Shown in pieces: positions 57,078 through 64,000 of a stretch of DNA of 64,000 nucleotides. The DNA is from Enchytraeus crypticus (Eukaryota > Annelida > Clitellata > Enchytraeida > Enchytraeidae): contig CAJHZI010000210.1 of NCBI GenBank assembly GCA_905160935.1, forward strand, positions 82,001-146,000, given 5' to 3'. How positions within the stretch are numbered: position 1 is the first letter of the stretch; every line of letters begins with the position of its first letter. A program made the translations under genes and the position numbers. The notes beneath the pieces are model-generated. The model saw only the letters and a list, made by a program, of their open reading frames with translations. It was not told the DNA's origin and searched no databases.

Positions 57078-57334
57078 CAGTGGTGGATCCATGGCGGCCG
57101 AGGGGGCTATGCCCCCCTGAAATCTTTGTGCAATTTCTAACTTAAAGATGTCCTATTATAACGAAAAAGATGTCAAAATGACGTTTAACAGTGGTTTGTT
57201 AGGGTCCAAGGGGGTGTCGATCATATTCAATCATTTCAGTCATTCAAAACCTAACAAAATGATTGCATACTCAAAAAAGGTCGTGAAAAGATTTTCTACC
57301 CCTCCCCCCGAAGAAATTTCTGGATCCGTCTCTG
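57078..57334. mobile_element. hAT-type MITE, 257 bp
   Basis: Termini CAGTGGTGGATCCA and, reading the complement of the right end, CAGAGACGGATCCA agree at 11 of 14 positions. The flanks TTTCCTGC (57070-57077) and TTTCCTAC (57335-57342) form an 8-bp target duplication with one change. CAG...CTG ends and an 8-bp duplication are hAT hallmarks. Non-coding. Confidence 0.8.
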
Positions 57335-57342
57335 TTTCCTAC

Positions 57343-57969
57343 TTATAGTGTCTCATGAAGTGCACAGACGATTCTGAATTCAAGTTCTGAACAATTAAAA
57401 TAAGGTTGAGGTGAATACAAAATGGGAAGAATATATCTGAAATATACGCTCGGTAATGGAATAGTACAAGAATAATAATATAATAAAATATTAATATAAA
57501 ATATTATATAAAAAGCTCGGTACAAGAAGCCTATATTCCTTTGACATTTGAAATAGCTTAGCAGATATATCACGGCCTATAGCAAGAAAAGCAAAGCCTT
57601 GAATTTGATCATAATTGCAGTGTAATTGTTTTATATCGTACTTAATAAGATCTGAAAAAAGGAAATTTGAACCTAATTTCTTGCAACAATATATTATACC
57701 TAGTCAACAAAATATTAGAAAATTTTTAATGGAAATTTTCGCAGAGTATTTCAAGGTACTTCGATTGAAAGATGGATTTATTCAACGCAACAGCTAGTGC
57801 ATTAGCCTCCCACTCAAACTCTCAAGTATTTCATCTCTAGATGACGATTTGAACGACGAAGCCAGCTACTGACATCATGCAATATTTTATACTATAATTT
57901 TCATTACGACAATTAAGCCATACATGACTAAACAGAAAATCATTCAGTTGCACTCAGCAGAATGGGCCG
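57343..57969. other. Intron sequence, nothing recognised
   Basis: AT-rich, with an ATATTATAT-rich patch at 57470-57515. The ORFs have no support. Confidence 0.45.
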
Positions 57970-58102
57970 GGCTGGAGCCAGTGGCGATATCGGTAAACTA
58001 TTCAACCGCAGATGAGTATGTGCGGGGTTCAAATCCAGGGCTCACCCGTCACTGACATCGCTTTGGAGTGAGGAAACTGACGTTAACATTACCTTTAGCT
58101 TT
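57970..58102 (+). mobile_element. SINE group A, full-length
   Basis: From GCTGGAGCCAGTGGCGATAT through GGGTTCAAATCCAGGGCTCA to AACTGACGTTAACATTACC with a TTTAGCTTTC tail. Confidence 0.9.
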
Positions 58103-58129
58103 CTACTCAGTGACTGACAGATTCGATCA

Positions 58130-58245
58130 ACATAAAGTTAAGAAGTCTCGAGTTAAGTTAAGCGTCTGTTTTCAGTCATAAAGCATTTCATTGCTGTCAC
58201 TGGATTTGAACCGCGGACCTACTGATAACCAACCGATATGTTACA
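58130..58245 (-). repeat. Possible degenerate tRNA-like SINE
   Basis: On the minus strand GGTCCGCGGTTCAAATCCAG gives a good B-box. The surrounding sequence is only vaguely like group A. Confidence 0.4.
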
Positions 58246-58419
58246 TCGTATCACTTATTAGTCACACATAAATTGATATATTTATATATTAAATGGTAAT
58301 TAATCCATCTAACTGAGGAAGGCAACGAGAAACCACTTCAGAAGCCATACTTTACCCAAGCTATACGCTACATAAGGTATGGATAAGGCATAGACTTTGT
58401 GAAGGGATTAACTTGTTGA

Positions 58420-58532
58420 TCTAAGGAGTGCTCTTAGGGAGCGAGAAAATAGACTTTGAGTATGAATATGTACCTTGAACCTGCCACTTGGTAATGCACT
58501 AAAGAAGAAGAAGAAGAAGAAGAAGAAGAAAT
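58420..58532 (+). mobile_element. RTE-like LINE 3' end with (AAG)n
   Basis: TACCTTGAACCTGCCACTTG and GTAATGCACTAAAGAAGAAG match the R-family terminus, followed by about ten AAG repeats. Confidence 0.65.
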
Positions 58533-58605
58533 ATTTATATCATCAAACCATCTGATTAAGTAAATAATATCTAACAAATACAGATCATTGTGGTATCTTC
58601 TGCAG

Positions 58606-58868
58606 GTATATCTGAAGGCAGTCCACTCGCATCAGACGACCCCACAAGTCTCGGCTATGTCAATGTTGTAAGAGCACCTGCAGTATCGGCCTCCTCTCAT
58701 CTCTCATACATTATGCAATATGACGGATCAGTTTTCAAATACATTCCACTGAGTCAGGTCTTAAATAGACGTAACGTATTTACACCGAATCTCTCGTACC
58801 TACCAGAGTTATCTGAGATATACAACGTACAGCAGCAGGCGTATGTTCAAGTGTCATCAGCTTATTGA
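58606..58868 (+). other. Candidate plus-strand terminal exon, unproven
   Basis: TATCTTCTGCAG ends at 58605, a good acceptor. The 87-residue frame that follows (phase 1) has varied, coding-like composition, for example YVNVVRAPAVSASSHLSYIM and YDGSVFKYIPLSQVLNRR, and ends with TGA at 58866-58868. No domain was recognised and no poly(A) signal is close. It does not splice in phase with 33884-34123. Confidence 0.25.
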
Positions 58869-58899
58869 GCTTACATCTGTTGAGCGCAATATTATACCC

Positions 58900-59030
58900 G
58901 CATTTACTAACTTTTCTTTAATCAATTGATCACTTACGCATCTGTTGTTGTGTAGACTATTGTTCAGAATTTTTGGTATTCACTAAAATATGTTGCGTGG
59001 TTATTAACTACAAGGTCAACCGTCAAAATA
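58900..59030 (+). repeat. Unclassified interspersed repeat, copy 2
   Basis: Matches 1776-1907 along its length; ends just before a 51-bp array. Confidence 0.7.
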
Positions 59031-59049
59031 GAAAGACAGTTGGGCGGTA

Positions 59050-59290
59050 AAATCATGGGCATTGGTTGGGCGCTGTTACATACTCGACAGTTGTGTGACA
59101 CAATCATGGGCTTTGGCTGGGCGCTGTTACATACTCGACAGTTGTGTGGTGCAATAATGGGCATTGGCTGGGCGCTGTTACATACTCGACAGTTGTGTGA
59201 CACAATCATGGGCATTGGTTGGGCGCTGTTACATACTCGACAGTTGTGTGACACAATCATGGGCATTGGTTGGGCGCTGTTACATACTTC
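59050..59290. repeat. 51-bp minisatellite
   Basis: About 4.5 copies of GGGCATTGGTTGGGCGCTGT plus TACATACTCGACAGTTGTGT and GACACAATCAT. The 17-residue repeated ORFs on both strands are artefacts. Confidence 0.95.
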
Positions 59291-60587
59291 TATTAGTATA
59301 TAAACCACAAAATAGATAGACTCATCACTGATAATAACTACAACAACAACAATACGATTAGAGTGCTACTGTTGTCCATGACAACATCGAACACTGTGGA
59401 ATCAAATTAACACCGATGAGCAGAGTGAAGGGTCCATAAACGGTGCGAGCCATAATCCGGTTAATCAGTCCAAGAAAGGGTACTAATGGAATGGAGGTTT
59501 ACGTGTTTGTCTCAGGTCATGGACATTTGGTGGATAGGAAAAGTCGAAGAGAAAAGCTTTCAACCGCCCATGAAACTGTTGATAATATCGGTACATAGTG
59601 ACACATGGCATGCCTGCATTAGCATGGAAGCGTTGAAGCAACAGATGCTGGCTGTATTGATTGAAACCTATCATGTTCTAATGAGCAATCATATGTGGAG
59701 TTCTGCTAGCTCTCCTTGTATGTACGTTGTTAAACATAGAGTGGTGCTAGGCTCTCGCTGTATGTACTTTGTTATACATGGAGCGGTATTAGATTCTTCT
59801 TGTTTGTACTTTGTCATCGTTATAGTCCAATGGAATTGCCATCTCTCGCTACCATCCACTTTCCATCTAACTGCCTTCCTAACAAATGAAATCCTAACCC
59901 GTGACTTAAATTCACGCCCTTCATTTCTCCACGGAAATTCCTGTACCAATGGTAGACTTCAAGCTGCTATGATTTATGATTTATGATATGTTATTACTTT
60001 TTAAAATTTAAAAGAAACAAGTTTTCAGTCAATATGCATTGTAACAATGTAAACGCTGTATGTAAAGCTACAAGAGTCACACGAAGTTAAGAAGTCACAA
60101 GAGTTACAGCACAAAGCTGTTGTTAGCGCTATAGAATATTGGTCGAGGTCATCTTTCAAACTTACATGTAGTTATATTTAACGTCTCAGTTGTGGTAGAT
60201 ACCGTCAGTACACAGTAGTCAGGTTTGTGATTTGTAGAGTACTGCTTCAACAGTATTGTTCCAACTACTACCAGTTAACTTTGTTGGAATTAATCTAAAA
60301 ATGAATGGAAATAACTGATTTGGTTTACCACGATTAGTTCAAGCTTGAACCTTAAGCCTTAACGTCTTGTACATCATTTATTTTCTTTACCCGCTAAGTC
60401 AAAAGCCTCAGTTAAATTGCTCAACTGCATCACTTTCTACAACAAATGAGTTGTTGGTGTTAACAACGCGTCATCTCTACAGCCTCTCTCGCCAGTTCTC
60501 AATTATTAACAACACAATTAACCCCGGGTCAAGCGAGCCCAGGGTATTTACTGTACAAACAAGATTCGAGCTGGATTGTTAGGTCAC
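59291..60587. other. Intron sequence with a small 42-bp repeat
   Basis: Three loose copies of a unit of about 42 bp containing TGTATGTACTTTGTTATACA lie at 59696-59815. The 166-codon ORF at 59486-59986 runs across them and shows no domain. The rest is unique, with CCCGGGTCAAGCGAGCCCAG near 60523. Confidence 0.45.
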
Positions 60588-60672
60588 CAAATCAATCAAT
60601 CAATAAGAATATAACGTCCGGTTCATCGCCATAAGGCAATGTCAGGGACGTCTCTTGCAGACTCTGCACAAA
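60588..60672 (-). mobile_element. SINE group B 3' end
   Basis: Minus strand: CTGACATTGCCTTATGGCGA, TGAACCGGACGTTATATTC and an (ATTG)3-like tail. Confidence 0.7.
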
Positions 60673-61029
60673 TCAACGTCAAAATAGCACACGATGACGA
60701 CTGAGTACACAAAGACTACAGGAGAAAGCGAGATCAAAGCAGTGCAGGTCCAAGATCCAAGGCAAGCGAGTCAAAATTTAGGTCTACAATATATGGCGAG
60801 AGGAAATGGATTTTTGCTTGCTCAAGAAAGCATCAATACAATTACAAGAACACTAATCTTACGGCAGAGAGTTCCATATTGTCTGAAAAAGAGAGTATGA
60901 TCTTGCTTAGAGTACTCTGTTTACTTGTTTTGCTGGTTGGTAGCCTTACTTAATAACCTACCATTAGTCCTAACAAATCTTAACAATAAAAAAATTGATT
61001 ACTGATCAACAATTGACAATACTGATCCA
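60673..61029. other. Intron sequence, nothing recognised
   Basis: Unique sequence; the small ORF at 60694-60900 has no support. Confidence 0.4.
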
Positions 61030-61146
61030 GTTGATAAGTATTAACGGATCAGTATGTGCGGGGTTCAAATCCTGGGCTCGCCCGTCACTGACATCGCTTT
61101 CGAGCGAAGAAACTGACGTTAACCCCTTAGCTTTACCAGCTTTTAT
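61030..61146 (+). mobile_element. SINE group A, head truncated
   Basis: From GGATCAGTATGTGCGGGGTT through the intact core to AACTGACGTTAACCCCTTAG and a TTTACCAGCTTTTA tail. Confidence 0.85.
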
Positions 61147-62403
61147 AATTGATAATTGCCGATGAACTATTGATAGCAGATTAATGAATAAATTGTTGAT
61201 TTATCCATACGTCTAACCAGGCTCGCGCCAGATTACGTGGTTGTGTAATAAGAAGAGAAGTAGAGAAGTGTGAGATGAGAGAGATGATGCATTGCTATGC
61301 AGGGATTCTATGCTCGCATGATGGATGAGCTACAAGTGTGAGCTGTGAATACACTGGCGCCCAGGTCTACATCAACATGTGAGGAACCATTACACAGGTC
61401 ACTCAGGATTCGTGGGGTCAGGCTTAGATTCGATAGATATGAAACGTATCGCTTAAATCAAAACATAGAATTTAGAGTCTATCAGACAGGAATTGATCTG
61501 GTAGAGAAATCAGCGATTGATTGTTTGATTGATTTATTGATTCATTCATTCATTCATTCAAGAAAAATTAGAATTAGAGCTTCAGTGATAGAGAGATTTT
61601 ATCTAGTCGATTAACACACTGGCTCTGAAACTAGAGATGTCAAGTTCAAAACCCAGTAGTAGTTGTCAGCCATTAGCAAGCTGCTTCACCATGCGCTGGC
61701 GGAAACAGATTGATTGGTTTTATAATCAGGGTTATAGCGAGGAATCATGAACAATCGTTCAACATCTAATAATGCTGACGACATGGCGGAATAAACATGT
61801 TGGAATAAACATGGCGGAATACAAATGACGGAATAAACATGGCGGAATACAAATGGCGGAATAAACATGGCGGAATACAAATGGCGGAATAAACATGGCG
61901 GAACAAACACATTCTCGTCATAAAACACAATAAGACTTGATTTATAAGTACCATAACATTCCATATTTGCACGTCAATTATATTCGACTCACCAAGTGCT
62001 CCACTTCGGATTCTATTATAACAATATAAAGACTGGAGTCTAGAAGATTTGAAATGGTCGCATTGAAGAGAGCAGAGATGACTCAAGACATCCACATGAA
62101 AAGCACTGATACTTCAGCAGTCCGTCAGACAGAGAGCTAAAGTTCTATTTCTAACAATCCTAGAACTCTACTTCAGTAGGGCTCTCATTCTCTCGGCTCT
62201 GGGCACCAAAGTGTCTATTATCAGAAATAAAGGAGAGAATATTTTTATTTGATCATCATGAGGGTATCCATATCAACCTTCAAATCCACATCAGTCTGCT
62301 ACAGCAGGAGGGATGAGGTGAGAGTGGATAGAATTCCACTCAACTCAGAAGGCCACGGAAATAACATTGTCAAATGTACAGCGAGGTAGATCAGATAACT
62401 TAC
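61147..62403. other. Intron sequence next to the Ig1 donor
   Basis: Unique sequence with a (GATT)n patch at 61515-61560 and a 28-bp array at 61775-61907. No gene was seen. The 89- and 92-codon ORFs lack support. Confidence 0.5.
61775..61907. repeat. 28-bp minisatellite
   Basis: About five copies of ATGGCGGAATAAACATGGCG plus GAATACAA. Confidence 0.9.
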
Positions 62404-62745
62404 CATTGACAGTGAGATATATCCACGTGCCGTTGACGTCTATATCATCAGAGCTGTCCAGGAAGAGTATCGAGCACTCATACCACCCCTCGTCACTCAC
62501 CCTGATGTCGTTCAGCTCTATGGACGCCTGGCCCAGGTGTCGTATACGACCCTGATAGGAGGCGTCCATGTGCGGGGTGAGTCCACCGAACAGCGTGAAG
62601 ATGGGTGCCTCTAGGCCCTGCTTGCGCCACGTGATAATGTGACGTACGTACACGTCACCAGGGTAGTTGACGTCACACTCCAATACTCTGCTCCCTCCCA
62701 CGTTAGCAAACTTCCTTATAGAGCGCTTAGGATCCGGTGGTGCAG
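62404..62745 (-). CDS. tutl: Ig1 exon of turtle/IGSF9-like adhesion protein
   Basis: A 342-nt exon encoding 114 residues of a V-like Ig domain. The acceptor ACTCAG ends at 62746 and the donor GTAAGT starts at 62403, a strong site; phase 1 at both ends. Cysteines are in SRVLECDVNYP and EGWYECSILFL, with the core tryptophan in HIITWRKQG. The stretch APIFTLFGGLTPHMDASYQG, followed by RI, is close in pattern to the PIF...P-x-D-x-x-Y-x-GR motif of the first Ig domain in turtle/IGSF9 proteins. The ending WIYLTVNG joins Ig2 as TVN-A-(A)-PVL. No signal peptide is in this exon, so an upstream exon is required. Confidence 0.88.
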
Positions 62746-63063
62746 CTGAGTGTATCAATCAATTATTTAATAGATCAATCTATCAATGTGTATTGAAGCT
62801 CCTGACATTGGCTTATGGCGAGGAACCGGACGTTAAATTCTTACAGAATGATTGATTGATCTATCCGTTAATCTATCAACTAATCAATCAAGCAATCAAC
62901 AAATAAATCGATCCTGAATCCTGGTCCATCAGTTGAGTGGTCACTCAATGAGACAATTAATCCACCACTTAATTAACCAAGTAATCGATCAATCAGTTTA
63001 TATATTTAGTTTTATATCTTAACTCACCTGTAGGGGGCGCCCTGAACTGAATATGATAGCGAG
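62746..63063. other. Intron sequence upstream of Ig1
   Basis: Holds a group-B SINE end and a (CAAT/ATCA)n-like tract to 63000. Confidence 0.55.
62806..62885 (+). mobile_element. SINE group B 3' end
   Basis: Plus strand: CCTGACATTGGCTTATGGCG, AGGAACCGGACGTTAAATTC, then (ATTG/ATTGATCT)n. Confidence 0.75.
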
Positions 63064-63071
63064 ATTGAGAT

Positions 63072-63801
63072 CAGTGGGGGATTCAGGGGGCCCACGGGGC
63101 CCGGGGCCCCTCCTTAGGCCCACCGAAAAAAAATTGTAATCTATATTCTCATTGTTTCTATGACAATTTGTATGTGTAAATATGTTTGTAAGGGCAGTGG
63201 TTGTGGGGGGAGGGGGGTACGAGGGAACTAAGTTTCACTATAGTTCGAATTTCTTCAAATATGGACCCCAGTAGGGGCTCATATATTTGGTATACTAAGA
63301 GGCCTGTGTAATGAAAGGGGGGCCCGAAAAATGTTGACCGCTTCACTTGCTCTTAATTTTCACATAAACCACTGTACAAGAGGAGAAAAGGATGTGAGTA
63401 AAATATGTGAAATCGGTCCCGGAGTAGTGGTGCAAACAGTCATGGCTGGGAGGGGCCCCCTACCGCCAAAATTAGGTCACTTTTGAAATTCGTCCAGATC
63501 CGCTGAGTTTCTTCGAAGGTGGAAAAATTAACCTGTATTTTTATAAACAAATGTAGGATTTTAGGCATTTTAGGTTTTCCCATGACTTTAGTACGGGTAT
63601 GACTGGGAGAGGGGTGGTAAGATACACGAATACACTCTATAAGCCGAGTGAAGTAGTGAAAAATTCCCCCCCCCCCCCACAGCATTTTTTCTAGTTGCTT
63701 CACATGCCCCGAAGGCGTGGCGTAAGCAAAAAATTTGTAAAATCTCAACAACAAAAAAAATTTCGGGCCCCCCCTTTAAAAAATTCCTGGATCCGCCCCT
63801 G
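63072..63801. mobile_element. hAT-type MITE, 730 bp
   Basis: Termini CAGTGGGGGATTCAGG and, in complement, CAGGGGCGGATCCAGG agree at 13 of 16 positions. A perfect 8-bp target duplication ATTGAGAT flanks it (63064-63071 and 63802-63809). The interior is non-coding, with G- and C-runs near the ends, and no transposase. A non-autonomous relative of the element at 57078. Confidence 0.88.
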
Positions 63802-63809
63802 ATTGAGAT

Positions 63810-64000
63810 TAAAAACATTACTTCAAATCTTTCATTTAGATCAATATCAAGACCCAGAGCAAATCATCTGTATATTTGTCCTCATGAAACCTCTAGACTC
63901 CTAGTCTAAGAGATGTATTAAACCACTCTCTTTCCAATTGACAGCCGATTCGTTTTGTTGTTCGCCATTACATATCAAAGTACGGATGCGATGTAGACGT
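63810..64000. other. Intron sequence to window end
   Basis: Unique; the missing first exon or exons of the turtle-like gene should lie farther on. Confidence 0.4.

Noticed and set aside
59486-59986. 166-codon ORF
   Set aside because: It spans a loose 42-bp repeat, overlaps minus-strand ORFs and has no domain or splice support.

Overview
This is animal nuclear DNA from an invertebrate, most likely marine. The reasons are exons with GT/AG splice sites, very long introns, degenerate non-LTR retrotransposons, tRNA-derived SINEs, hAT-type MITEs and many mini- and microsatellites. The phylum cannot be fixed from sequence alone. The SINE and LINE style would suit a lophotrochozoan, but that is inference.

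Nearly the whole window appears to be one minus-strand gene. Four exons, each encoding one immunoglobulin domain, read from high to low coordinates: Ig1 at 62404-62745, Ig2 at 30239-30508, Ig3 at 2182-2469 and Ig4 at 1388-1672. Every exon is a multiple of three, flanked by phase-1 introns, and they join in frame. Order and motifs match the N-terminal ectodomain of the turtle/IGSF9 family. The introns between them are about 31.9 kb, 27.8 kb and 0.5 kb. The signal-peptide exon lies beyond 64000. The fifth Ig, fibronectin III repeats, membrane segment and tail lie below position 1.

The 27.8-kb intron holds a nested same-strand gene, a 510-residue F-box/leucine-rich-repeat protein with a single coding exon (10341-11873), probably with a spliced 5' UTR. 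A repeat-rich 248-codon ORF (36946-37692, minus) and two possible plus-strand exons (33884-34123 and 58606-58868) lie in the 31.9-kb intron and are only candidates.

The rest is repeats. There is a LINE of about 4.2 kb at 23.75-27.97 kb (plus). A second LINE at 49.36-53.28 kb (minus) sits inside a 29-bp tandem array. Fragments of at least four other LINE types include several 3' ends of one RTE-like family whose termini grow into TA, GA or GAA microsatellites. Three SINE groups share a 3' core but end in different short-repeat tails, and a fourth SINE family is present in two copies. Two hAT-type MITEs carry 8-bp target duplications. About forty minisatellites make up roughly a fifth of the window by adding the listed arrays. 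Some arrays look seeded by SINE or LINE tails, and others have been invaded by retroelements.

No rRNA gene, functional tRNA gene, CRISPR array or prokaryotic-type operon was seen.
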